Assembly (NCBI RefSeq): GCF_963665245.1 | Contig: NZ_OY762269.1 | Span: 1,673,501-1,737,500, forward strand | Direction of reading: 5' to 3' | DNA from: an uncultured Paludibaculum sp. | GTDB lineage: Bacteria; Acidobacteriota; Terriglobia; Bryobacterales; Bryobacteraceae | DNA length: 64,000 nucleotides | Made by a program: the position numbers and the translations under genes | In this document: piece after piece, positions 9,342-17,245 of the stretch | How the letters are laid out: every line of letters begins with the position of its first letter | Numbering within the stretch: the first letter of the stretch is position 1 | The notes under the pieces: model-generated | The model's database searches: none | Told to the model about the DNA's origin: nothing | Seen by the model: only the letters and a program-made list of their open reading frames with translations

Positions 9342-9599
9342 ATGACCCTTTTCAACAAGCGAAGCAAGATGGTGAGCATCCGGCTGTCAGACGATGAGTT
9401 CCGGCGGCTGCGTGAAGTGTGTGAGGCCACGGGGGCTCGCAGCATCAGCGACCTCGCCCGTGAGGCGATGCACCGATTAGTAGACATGCCACACAACGGG
9501 CATGCGCCGATGGAGTCGCGGTTGGAGCAACTGGACCAGAAGGTTTCCAACCTACAGGCCCGGCTGGACAAGCTGGCGGAGTCGATGGAGGGTTCCTGA
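9342..9599 (+). CDS. Small ribbon-helix-helix protein with C-terminal coiled coil
   Basis: 85 aa. Residues about 9-48 ('KMVSIRLSDDEFRRLREVC' onward) have the beta-strand plus two-helix pattern of a CopG/Arc-type ribbon-helix-helix DNA-binding domain. Residues about 58-83 have a leucine-heptad coiled coil ('LEQLDQKVSNLQARLDKL'). It lies between the NusG-like gene and the exporter gene, and its stop overlaps the next ATG (TGATG), so it is co-translated with EPS genes. It is probably a locus-specific regulator; the two dyads upstream of the operon are candidate targets. Function is inferred from fold and position only. Confidence 0.72.
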   Translation: MTLFNKRSKMVSIRLSDDEFRRLREVCEATGARSISDLAREAMHRLVDMPHNGHAPMESRLEQLDQKVSNLQARLDKLAESMEGS

Positions 9600-10534
9600 T
9601 GAAGTTGGCAATGGTGCTGGTGTGTGCCGCCCTTGCCTGGGGGCAGCAGGCCGAAGGTCCCCTGGTATCGACGTATGTCCTGGGACCAGGTGATCAACTG
9701 ATTGTGCGTGTGTTGGACATGGAAGAGATGTCGAAGGACCCCTTCCAGATCGATATGCGCGGCAATATCAATCTGCCAATGACGGGCCGCATCTACGCGA
9801 AGGGAATGACGGTGGAGCAGTTGGAGGAGGCGATTGCCGAGCGGCTCAAGGCGTACATCAAGCAACCCGATGTGTCGGTGATGCTCCAGGAGATGCGCAG
9901 CCAGCCGGTGAGTGTGCTGGGCTCGGTGCGGACTCCGGGCGTGCACCAGTTGCAGGGCGAGAAGAACTTGCTGGAGGTATTGAGTCTGGCAGGCGGTCTG
10001 CAGCCCGATGCAGGCTACTCCGTGCGCATCGCGAGGGAGAAGCAGTGGGGTAAGATCCCGCTCCCAGGCGCGAAGCTCGATGACACCGGCCAGTACTGGA
10101 TCGCCGAAGTGGGTGTGAAAGAGCTCATGGAGGCGCGCGCGCCGGAAAAGAACATTCCCATCAAGCCGCACGACGTGGTGACTGCGCCAAAGGGCCAGAT
10201 CGTCTATGTAATGGGCGCCGTCAAGAAGAGCGGGGGATTTGTGTTGGGAGAGAAAGAGCGGACCACGGTGTTGGAGGCACTCTCGATGGCGGAGGGGTTT
10301 GACAACTTCGCCAAGCGGGGTGGGGCCAAGATCCTGCGGAAGACCGACAAACCGGAGCAGCGGCTGGAGATTGCCCTGGACTTGGGCAAGATTCTGGATG
10401 GCAAACAGAAGGACGTGCCAATGGAGCAAGACGACATCCTGTTCGTGCCGACGAGCGGTGTGCGGAAGACGCTTGCCCGGGCTGGAGAAGCCGCATTTGG
10501 GATCGGGACCGGCGTGGCCGTCTACAGGCGCTAA
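9599..10534 (+). CDS. Polysaccharide export protein, Wza-like (Poly_export + SLBB)
   Basis: 311 aa with a signal peptide (residues 1-15, cleavage near 'ALAWGQ'). A Poly_export domain begins 'YVLGPGDQLIVRVLD', followed by a first SLBB domain ('VSVLGSVRTPGVHQL', about 100-130) and a second SLBB ('VYVMGAVKKSGGFVL', about 200-220). It lacks an obvious lipobox cysteine and ends in a short basic tail rather than the long amphipathic helix of Wza, so it may be a periplasmic/outer-membrane OPX of a shorter class. A GGAGG ribosome site precedes it within the RHH gene. It works with the adjacent autokinase in EPS export. Confidence 0.9.
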   Translation: MKLAMVLVCAALAWGQQAEGPLVSTYVLGPGDQLIVRVLDMEEMSKDPFQIDMRGNINLPMTGRIYAKGMTVEQLEEAIAERLKAYIKQPDVSVMLQEMRSQPVSVLGSVRTPGVHQLQGEKNLLEVLSLAGGLQPDAGYSVRIAREKQWGKIPLPGAKLDDTGQYWIAEVGVKELMEARAPEKNIPIKPHDVVTAPKGQIVYVMGAVKKSGGFVLGEKERTTVLEALSMAEGFDNFAKRGGAKILRKTDKPEQRLEIALDLGKILDGKQKDVPMEQDDILFVPTSGVRKTLARAGEAAFGIGTGVAVYRR

Positions 10535-10537
10535 ACC

Positions 10538-13105
10538 ATGGAACATCAGAATCGAGAATTGACGACAGGAAGGGGCGGCACGCACCTCCCCTCGCGACCG
10601 CTGGTGATAGATGCGCCCGCCTATGGAGTTGGCGACCGTGGATACGGTCAGGGAGGCTATCCAGCGGAGGTGGACGAGCCGGACAACGGCGGCCTGGTCG
10701 AGTACTGGCGGATCCTGCGGCGGCGCAAGGGGACTCTGATTCTGATTTCCGGATTGGGGTTGTTGTTGGCCATTCTGGTTACTTTGCCGCAGACGCCGGT
10801 TTACCAGGCGAAGACTACCCTGGAGATTCTGGAGCTCAACCAGGATTTCATGAACATGAAGAATGTTCAGCAGGTAGCGGATGGCGCCTCCAACCTCACG
10901 ACGGACATCCAGACACAGATCAAGATCCTGCAGAGCGACAGCCTGCTCGACAGAGTAGTTGACTCCCTCAAGGCCAAGGATGTTCAAGCCCTGGGCCAGG
11001 ACGCGGGCCGAGTGTCCGTCTGGCGCCGAGCGCTCCATTTGCCAGAGCCCTCGCAAGACGATGCGCGAACCGCCGCACTCAAGATGGCGCAGAAGGACAT
11101 GAAGGTGCGCGCCAGCGGCCAGACACGAATTCTCGAGGTCCTGATTGACTCGACCGATGCCAAGCTGGCAACCGACTTCGCGAACCGGCTGACGCAAGAG
11201 TACATTGAGCAGAACATGGATGCTCGGTGGAAGATGTCGCAGCGGACGGGTGAGTTCCTGTCGAAACAGATCGACGAAATGCGCGTGAAACTTGAGCGGA
11301 GCGAGGACGCACTGCAAGAGTATGCACGGCGGAATGGCCTGCTGTTCACCGACGACAAGACTAACGTCACTACAGACAGACTGATGCAACTGCAGGAGTG
11401 GTTGACCAAAGCCCAGAGCGACCGGGTGCAGAAACAGAGCCGCTGGGAGATGGCGACGACCGCTCCCGCCGATACCCTGCCCGATGTGCTTGATGACAGG
11501 AACCTGCAGGAGTATGGGACGCGGCTGACGGATCTGCGGCGCGCGAAGGCGGACCTGGAAGAGACGTTTACCGCCGACAATCCCAAAGTCAAGCGCGTCG
11601 ATGCGCAGATCGCAAGCGTGATACGCCGCATGGAGTCGCAGCGGGACGACATTCTGAAAAGGATCAAAAATGAATATGACGAGGCACTGCGGCGGGAGAA
11701 GTTGCTTGAGGCCGACTACCGGCGGCAGGCTGGCGTTGTGACCGATCAAGGCGACAAGGCGATCACCTACAACATTCTGAAGCGTGAGGCGGAAACTAAC
11801 CGCCAGCTTTACGACTCGATGCTGCAAAGGGTGAAGGAGAGCGCCGTCTCGAGCGCACTGCGGGCTAGTAACGTGCGTGTCGTGGATCCAGCAAAGGTGC
11901 CATTGCTGCCGTACAAGCCGAGGTTGCTGCTCAACGCGGCCCTTGGCCTGGTGGGCGGTTTGTTCTTTGCTGTCGCTTTCGTTGTCATGCGAGACCGGGC
12001 CAACCGGACCCTCACTGAACCGGCGGACATCGCCTACTACCTGAACGTTCCCGAATTGGGTATGATTCCCGCCGAATCGTCGATGTCGGGCAAGCGGACG
12101 AAGTACTTCAGCCGGAGTGGGAAAAAGGATGGTGACGCCGACGATGAGATCGGAGGGGAAGAGCAACGGCTGGAATTGGTGACGTTTCAACGGAAACCGA
12201 GTCTGCTGGCGGAGAGTTTCCGGGCGACTCTGACGAGCATTCTTTTTGCAGGGCAGGATGGGCGGCAGCCCCGGTTGCTGGTTGTTACGAGCGCCTCGCC
12301 CGGTGAAGGGAAGACCACGGTGGTTTCGAATTTGGCGATCGCGTTGGCCGAGACGGGGCAGCGGGTGCTGCTGATCGACGCGGATACAAGGAAGCCCAGA
12401 ATTCACTCGATTTTCGGGCTGGGGAACGAGCGGGGGCTGACCACCATCCTCCGGGGACAGAACGGTAACGGAGCCGCGGCGCGGTACGGCCGGCCTTACC
12501 GGAGTAGTGACTCGCGCGAGGCGGTTGCCGAAAAAGAGGCGTCCAGGAGGGTGGAGAAGGATCTGGCTTCCTCCGCAGTTCATGTCGCGTCCCCTGGCGA
12601 CGGGCAGAACGGTGTTCCTTTGGCTAATGGGGCCGGCGCCAACGGAAAGAACCTGATGCACAGCGAACTGGCATCCCTGCTGAGCGGAATGATTGTGGAG
12701 ACCAAGGTGGATGGCCTCTATGTTCTGCCCAGCGGTCCAGGTGTGGCGGGTGCGACCAATCTGCTGTATTCCCAGCAGTTGCCCGAGTTGCTGAAGCATC
12801 TGCAGGAGGAGTTCGACATGATCTTCATCGATACTCCGCCAATGCTGCAGATTCCGGATGCGCGCGTGATTGGACGGCTGACCAGCGGTGTCGTCCTGGT
12901 GGTGCGGGCGAACAAGACGACTCGGGATGCGGCTATGGCTGCGCGGGCCCGGTTGCGGGATGACGGGACCCATGTCGTCGGCACGGTGCTGAACGATTGG
13001 AATCCGAAACAGTCTCCGGGGGGTTATTACGGGTACTACGATGGGCACTATGGGAAGTATTACAAGCGATATTACGGGCAGGACTCCGAGGGGACCGATG
13101 TGTAG
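10538..13105 (+). CDS. Wzc-like polysaccharide co-polymerase / tyrosine autokinase (BY-kinase)
   Basis: 855 aa. Wzz domain with TM1 (about residues 65-85), long periplasmic coiled coil (about 200-430), TM2 (about 467-487), then a cytoplasmic BY-kinase with Walker A 'SPGEGKTT' (about 588-595), Walker A' 'VLLIDADTRKP' and Walker B 'FDMIFIDTPP'. The tail is a tyrosine cluster ('YYGYYDGHYGKYYKRYY'), the usual autophosphorylation site. A low-complexity insertion of about 70-90 residues, rich in G/A/S/R/E, lies between the A' motif and the Walker B region. The gene follows the exporter by 3 bp. Polymer length control and export are its known family roles; dephosphorylation is probably by the PHP phosphatase at 42.3-43.1 kb. 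Confidence 0.92.
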   Translation: MEHQNRELTTGRGGTHLPSRPLVIDAPAYGVGDRGYGQGGYPAEVDEPDNGGLVEYWRILRRRKGTLILISGLGLLLAILVTLPQTPVYQAKTTLEILELNQDFMNMKNVQQVADGASNLTTDIQTQIKILQSDSLLDRVVDSLKAKDVQALGQDAGRVSVWRRALHLPEPSQDDARTAALKMAQKDMKVRASGQTRILEVLIDSTDAKLATDFANRLTQEYIEQNMDARWKMSQRTGEFLSKQIDEMRVKLERSEDALQEYARRNGLLFTDDKTNVTTDRLMQLQEWLTKAQSDRVQKQSRWEMATTAPADTLPDVLDDRNLQEYGTRLTDLRRAKADLEETFTADNPKVKRVDAQIASVIRRMESQRDDILKRIKNEYDEALRREKLLEADYRRQAGVVTDQGDKAITYNILKREAETNRQLYDSMLQRVKESAVSSALRASNVRVVDPAKVPLLPYKPRLLLNAALGLVGGLFFAVAFVVMRDRANRTLTEPADIAYYLNVPELGMIPAESSMSGKRTKYFSRSGKKDGDADDEIGGEEQRLELVTFQRKPSLLAESFRATLTSILFAGQDGRQPRLLVVTSASPGEGKTTVVSNLAIALAETGQRVLLIDADTRKPRIHSIFGLGNERGLTTILRGQNGNGAAARYGRPYRSSDSREAVAEKEASRRVEKDLASSAVHVASPGDGQNGVPLANGAGANGKNLMHSELASLLSGMIVETKVDGLYVLPSGPGVAGATNLLYSQQLPELLKHLQEEFDMIFIDTPPMLQIPDARVIGRLTSGVVLVVRANKTTRDAAMAARARLRDDGTHVVGTVLNDWNPKQSPGGYYGYYDGHYGKYYKRYYGQDSEGTDV

Positions 13106-13286
13106 GGCTGAGGCCCTCCTCTGAGCGGTTTCCGGGTGGCTGATTGGAGGGTTGTGTTCGCTGTGAGGTTTGGGAAGAAGGCCGGCACGAATGCCGGCCC
13201 GCAAGCGAGGACGCATACCCCACGAAGCAGGTGGGTTGGTGGTTGAGTGGAGTTGGGCGGGCTCCTCTGTCATTGCGAGAGATTGG

Positions 13287-13330
13287 GCGGCACTGAAGTG
13301 CCGCGCGGGCTCAAGCCCGCCCCCCCGGGG
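13287..13330. repeat. Single REP-like element
   Basis: Two adjacent palindromes, GGCAC-TGAA-GTGCC then GCGGGC-TCAA-GCCCGC followed by a C tract. This is the same architecture as the arrays at 14.0-14.5 and 32.8-33.6 kb. It sits between the autokinase gene and the terminase-nuclease ORF. The remaining bases from 13106 to 13359 contain no recognisable gene. Confidence 0.8.
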
Positions 13331-13359
13331 TTTGGGCTCCCATTGGGGCTTGGTGGGGT

Positions 13360-13989
13360 TCATAGCTGCACGTTCCTTGCAGCCCACCAGGAGGCCAGGG
13401 CGAGGGCTATGGCCATGTCGTCCCGGCGGGTTCCTGAACGGTCCTGGAGTTCGAGCACCTCTTTACGAAGTGCATCGTGGTCGTGAAGCCGGGTTGGGAT
13501 CTTCAGAAGACCGCGCTCCAGTAGGATGCGCAGGTTGGAAACGAGATCACGGCGCGGGACCACGTAACCGGAGCCGGCGTCGGAGTGAGCCGAGCCGTTG
13601 CCGATGATGGTGACTGGGATCAGTGTGGCGTCCAGGTCGCAACGGTGGAAGAGTTCGACGATGGGGGCTCCGACTCCGGAGGCGTCGACGACCAAGGTCT
13701 TGCGGGGGTTAACGGGATGGCCTACGGCCACGGGCCAGCCGCCCAGGATGGTGCCGGTGCAGTCGCGAATCAGATGGCGGACCTTGCTGACGATGGTGAT
13801 GTAGGGGGTGCCGAGGGGGAAGCGCTCGACGTGGCGGAGCCGGAAGAGGAGTTCCCATTCCGGTTCCCAGGTGACGCGGTTCCATTCGCCAGTGGGTTCG
13901 TGGATGCGCTGGAGGATGGCGAGGGCGGCGGGGTCGCGGCGCTGGCCGAGATCGAGGCCGAAGTAGAGATGTGGGGGCAGGCGCCTCAT
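13360..13989 (-). CDS. Terminase-like RNase H-fold nuclease domain (separate ORF)
   Basis: 209 aa corresponding to the C-terminal nuclease half of phage large terminases. The expected acidic residues are present: Asp13 in 'YFGLDLGQRRDP', Asp102 in 'LVVDASGVG' and Asp190/Asp191 in 'RRDDMAIALALA', consistent with a two-metal RNase H-like active site. It has its own ribosome site (AAAGGAG, 8 bp before ATG), so it is translated independently. The ATPase half is a different ORF, in a different frame, about 600 bp upstream beyond a REP array. Phage large terminases normally carry both domains in one chain, so this is either a stable split gene or a rearranged one. No capsid, portal or tail gene is nearby. 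Confidence 0.72.
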   Translation of the reverse strand: MRRLPPHLYFGLDLGQRRDPAALAILQRIHEPTGEWNRVTWEPEWELLFRLRHVERFPLGTPYITIVSKVRHLIRDCTGTILGGWPVAVGHPVNPRKTLVVDASGVGAPIVELFHRCDLDATLIPVTIIGNGSAHSDAGSGYVVPRRDLVSNLRILLERGLLKIPTRLHDHDALRKEVLELQDRSGTRRDDMAIALALASWWAARNVQL

Positions 13990-14021
13990 TGGATTGCGGG
14001 CTCCTTTGCATTTGAGAGAGA

Positions 14022-14532
14022 TGGGGCGGCACTGAAGTGCCGCGCGGGCTCAAGCCCGCCCCCCTGGTGGTGGGTGCCTCTGGCTGGGTCTGGGCGTGAT
14101 GATGTTGCGGCCTGGGTGACGGGCCTGAAGGCCCGCGCGGGCTCAAGCCCGCCCCCCTGGTGGTGGGTGCCTCTGGCTGGGTCTGGGTGTGATGATGTTG
14201 CGACCTGGGTGACGGGCCTAAAGGCCCGCGCGGGCTCAAGCCCGCCCCCCTGGCGGTGGGCGCCTCCAGTTGGGTCTCGGTGTGGTGATGGTGCGACTTG
14301 GGTGACGGGCCTGAAGGCCCGCGCGGGCTCAAGCCCGCCCCCCTGGTGGTGGGTGCCTCTGGCTGGGTCTGGGTGTGATGATGTTGCGACCTGGGTGACG
14401 GGCCTAAAGGCCCGAGCGGGCTCAAGCCCGCCCCCCTGGTGGTGGGTGCCTCTGGCTGGGTCTGAGTGTGGTGATGTTGCGACTTGGGTGGCGGGCCTGA
14501 AGGCCCGCGCAGGCTCAAGCCCGCCCCCCTGC
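14022..14532. repeat. Tandem REP array, 93-bp unit, six copies
   Basis: Copies start near 14024, 14121, 14214, 14307, 14400 and 14493; the last five are spaced exactly 93 bp apart. Each unit has a first palindrome (GGGCC-TGAA-GGCCC, or GGCAC-TGAA-GTGCC in copy 1), a second palindrome GCGGGC-TCAA-GCCCGC, a C6 tract, and about 50 bp of conserved spacer ('TGGTGGGTGCCTCTGGCTGG' type). Because 93 is 31 codons, several frames stay open through the array and give artefactual repetitive ORFs. The array occupies the gap between the terminase ATPase ORF and the nuclease ORF. Confidence 0.9.
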
Positions 14533-14590
14533 AGGAGTTGCGTGGTGCCGGAGAGTGGCCGGGGCTTCTGTTGACGAAATTTGTATGAGA

Positions 14591-15535
14591 CTAGTCGCGC
14601 CACAGGGGTTTGCCTCCGTTGAAGGGCAGGTCGGTCTCGTCGAGGTTCGCGAGCCAGAGTTCGCTGCCTATGATCTGGGCTGCATCGGAGACGAACTCGC
14701 ATTCGTACTCGCGCCGGAAGACGGCATCGCCCTTGCGGATGCGTTCCTGAGCGAGGAACTCACCGTCGATGGGTGGACATTGGGAGGCGGGCACGCGAAA
14801 GCGACGCCAATGGGCGCGGGCTGCATCGGACCACTCTTCGTAGAAGAAGCCGGACTCGCCACCCGGTGTGGAGAGCAACCAGAGGCATCGATTGGGCACA
14901 ACTGCCTGGAAGGCGGTGGCCATGTGATAGAAGGGATCGGGTATATAGGCCGCTTCCTCAAATATGAGCAGCGAAACAGCGTCGAAGCCTCGTGTAGTGA
15001 ACTGCTGCATGGGCAGAGCGAAGATGCAGCTGCCATTGGGCAGACGGACCCCCTTGGTGTTGTCGCCAGTGGCCCGCGTGGGTGTGCCGGCGCGTTTGAG
15101 GAAGTTGGCGGCCTTGCGAACGAGGAGGCAAGACTGGCGTTCACTGGGGGAGCCGACGACGATATTGGCTCCGGGCAGGGTGAGCGCGTGGTGAGCTGCC
15201 TTGAGCGCGGTGAGCGTCGTTTTGCCGAACTGCCGGGAACAGCAGAGTATGACATGCGAGTCCCGGCAATCCAGTATTTCGGCTTGAGCCGGAAAGGGCT
15301 CAAAATGGAGCGCCTCCCGAGCCCACTGGGTGACGGAGAGAGGCGGTGGGGGCGCAATCGGAGTGTGGCCGCCGGGCTCCGCCACGGCGCCGGCGCCCAG
15401 CGCGGGTGCGGGCGCGGACTGGGCCGACTTGCCGGGCGTGGGTCCATGTCCGAGCGAGAGGTGATAGCTCTTGTAGCATTCCAGCGAGTCGGCGGCTTCC
15501 GGGGCCCGGCCGGAATGGAGGAAATGGCAGTTCAT
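14591..15535 (-). CDS. Terminase large subunit-like ATPase domain (separate ORF)
   Basis: 314 aa from ATG 15535; the frame extends upstream to 15685, but that part would overlap the preceding gene and a long hairpin. Residues about 75-95 begin the ATPase ('HFEPFPAQAEIL'). Walker A is 'SRQFGKTT' (100-107), Walker B 'SLLIFEEA' with catalytic Glu (about 193-194), and the coupling motif 'LLSTPGG' (about 220-226). These are the signature motifs of DNA-packaging motor ATPases. The chain stops after the ATPase/linker; the nuclease domain is encoded separately downstream across the REP array. A solitary terminase-like gene pair inside an EPS locus suggests a domesticated or mobile non-phage element, which is inference. 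Confidence 0.75.
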   Translation of the reverse strand: MNCHFLHSGRAPEAADSLECYKSYHLSLGHGPTPGKSAQSAPAPALGAGAVAEPGGHTPIAPPPPLSVTQWAREALHFEPFPAQAEILDCRDSHVILCCSRQFGKTTLTALKAAHHALTLPGANIVVGSPSERQSCLLVRKAANFLKRAGTPTRATGDNTKGVRLPNGSCIFALPMQQFTTRGFDAVSLLIFEEAAYIPDPFYHMATAFQAVVPNRCLWLLSTPGGESGFFYEEWSDAARAHWRRFRVPASQCPPIDGEFLAQERIRKGDAVFRREYECEFVSDAAQIIGSELWLANLDETDLPFNGGKPLWRD

Positions 15536-15557
15536 GGCAACGAGCACGGGCTCACGC

Positions 15558-15627
15558 TGAACACCCGAATGCGGCGCGGGCCTTTGGTCCCAGGTAGAGG
15601 GCTGAGCGCGCCGAGTGCGGGTGTTCA
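15558..15627. repeat. Long imperfect inverted repeat over the gene junction
   Basis: TGAACACCCGAATGCGGC at 15558-15575 is matched by the inverted copy at 15610-15627 (15 of 18 positions), with a 34-bp GC-rich spacer. It covers the 3' end of the KHG-motif gene and the region before the likely ATPase start, so it could fold in the mRNA between the two cistrons. Confidence 0.55.
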
Positions 15628-16611
15628 GGCGGCCGGCCTCCTTTCTCCAGGGATTTGGTTGGCCGACGGCGCTTGCTGCGCGCAAATGGTTGGCACCGAG
15701 TGAGTTGGCGGCACAAGGATAAGGCCGGAAGGAGCCGTGGAGGGCGCCGGTTGTGCGGATGGATGTCCGGTGGCCGGTGCGGGCTCGGGCCCGACTCCGT
15801 TTTCGGTTGCCCTGCCGTCCACCGCAGCGGTTTCGGCCATGGCCTCCCCGGCGAGGTCGGGTGTGGTGATCTCCGGTTTCGGGGCTCCCGGGTTCTCGAG
15901 GGTGGTGGCGCCGGAGACGGGGTCCGTGGGATTTGCGACCGAATCCGCGGCGGACCCGCCCACAGTCTCGCCAAGAGCGGCCGGTGCGGTGGGCTCCGAG
16001 GGGTGGGCGAGCAACTCCAGGTCGGCCAGGCTGGGTTCGTTCCAGCGGTCAAGTTGTTGCAAATAAGCCGGATCCTCGGATTGTTCCAGAGGGCGAAAAC
16101 CCTTGCGGTAGGCGATGAGAGTGTCGAGCATCTGGCGCCGGGCGCGCTGGATGCGACCCAACTCGAGAGCGCAGAACGGCAGAATTCGCGTGGTCTCGAC
16201 GAGTCTGCCGACGCCGAGAGCGGTGACATCGAGAGTCGAGACGCCGCGGAGCGAGCCGGTCTGCCGCCGAAGGGCTTCGGTTTCCTGGGCGATCTGAAGG
16301 TCGATGTGGCGGGTCTCGATGGCGGAGAGCCGATCGTAGCGCCACTCGAGGGCGCAGATCTCACGTACGAGGGAGGCCTCGAAGGAGTTGAGGGGCCGGA
16401 AGTCCCGAGCGCGGCGTTCGACGAGATCGTCGAAGGCCGCAGAGTCCTCACTTTTGAGGACGGCGGAGTGTGCGGCCCCGGGGCCGGTTTTGGCGTACTT
16501 GCCATGTTTGGTTGCATTGCGGGCGGAGCGGGCCTTGCCCTCCGCCGTAACGGGGCCGCGCGACCGCGCCCCGTTGATCCGAGCCTGATCCGATTTAGTC
16601 AGTTTCGTCAT
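15625..16611 (-). CDS. KHG-motif protein of unknown function, upstream of the terminase ATPase
   Basis: 328 aa. The N-terminus carries a strongly patterned basic motif: 'INGARSRGPVTAEGKARSAR' then 'NATKHGKYAKT' (residues about 12-43). A helical middle follows (about 55-200), then a long Pro/Ala/Thr-rich low-complexity tail (about 205-328). Proteins with the 'GPxTxEGKxRSxxNAxKHG' signature are known to me as multicopy hypothetical proteins in acidobacteria and planctomycetes; their function is not established. Position immediately before the ATPase resembles a small-terminase or DNA-recognition partner, but that is speculation. A decayed copy lies just upstream at 16.7-17.2 kb. Confidence 0.7.
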   Translation of the reverse strand: MTKLTKSDQARINGARSRGPVTAEGKARSARNATKHGKYAKTGPGAAHSAVLKSEDSAAFDDLVERRARDFRPLNSFEASLVREICALEWRYDRLSAIETRHIDLQIAQETEALRRQTGSLRGVSTLDVTALGVGRLVETTRILPFCALELGRIQRARRQMLDTLIAYRKGFRPLEQSEDPAYLQQLDRWNEPSLADLELLAHPSEPTAPAALGETVGGSAADSVANPTDPVSGATTLENPGAPKPEITTPDLAGEAMAETAAVDGRATENGVGPEPAPATGHPSAQPAPSTAPSGLILVPPTHSVPTICAQQAPSANQIPGERRPAA

Positions 16612-16744
16612 AGTCTGCCTCGGGCGACAGCATACAGGCTGAAATAGGACTTCCTAGGCGTTCATCTGAAGTGCCACGGTCACATGTCCTGTTATTTCAA
16701 ACACTTACGAGGAGATAAAATAAATCTGAAAGCGTGTGACCGGG

Positions 16745-17245
16745 TCACTGACGCCGGGACTGTTTGCCTTTGTTAGGGAAGAAAGAGGCCGCGAGTTTGT
16801 GTCGGGAAAGGATGAGGAAGGCAACGCCATCAATTTGAAATGCTGTGAACGCCCAAATTCGCATGAAGAGTTCCCGGTTTCCTCGACCGGCGACGGCACG
16901 CCACTTGGCCTCGCGTTCCTTGTGGAGGCGTGTGGTGACGGCTGCGGTGAAGTAGAGGATGGGCGACTTGTGGAGGAACGTGCCGAGGGCGACGGAGAAG
17001 CAGCGCAGCTCTAGGTTGATGTTGCAAAGACCAACGAGCCGGTCACCCCCGATAAGCTTGCTACAGCCGGTTTCACGGGTGTCGCGCTTGAGGAACTCGT
17101 CATAGAGAGCGGGGGCCCCGGAGCGGAGCCGGGACGGCGACCGGCGTGGACTTGGCGTAACGGCCATGTTTGAGGGCATTGCGCATCGAGAGCCCATTGC
17201 CTTCTTTGGTGACGGGTCTATGGGATCGCGCCCCATTCAGGCAGG
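16745..17245 (-). pseudogene. Decayed copy of the KHG-motif gene
   Basis: Reading the minus strand from about 17243 gives 'CLNGARSHRPVTKEGNGLSM' and 'RNALKHGRYAKSTP', clearly homologous to the intact N-terminus 'INGARSRGPVTAEGKARSAR...NATKHGKYAKTGP'. The frame meets a stop about 55 codons in, after '...RGPRSL'. A different frame of the same strand then stays open to 16745 without recognisable similarity. It is therefore a frameshifted and truncated duplicate, not a gene. It lies head-to-tail upstream of the intact copy. Confidence 0.7.

Noticed and set aside
8615..13387. Very long minus-strand open frame (about 1590 codons)
   Set aside because: It is antisense to the NusG-like, RHH, exporter and autokinase genes, all of which have clear conserved domains; its translation shows no domain and only codon-bias artefacts.
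13585..14574. Repetitive plus-strand ORF with 31-residue repeats, and similar minus-strand ORFs
   Set aside because: The repeats are translations of the 93-bp REP units; the period is a multiple of three, so frames stay open by chance. The 5' part is antisense to the nuclease ORF.
15536..15685. N-terminal extension of the terminase ATPase ORF
   Set aside because: It would overlap the KHG gene by 61 bp and is translated from a long hairpin; the sequence is Arg/Pro-rich with no family similarity.
13360..16611. Prophage
   Set aside because: Only terminase-like genes are present; no portal, capsid, tail, integrase or lysis genes and no attachment-site repeats were seen.
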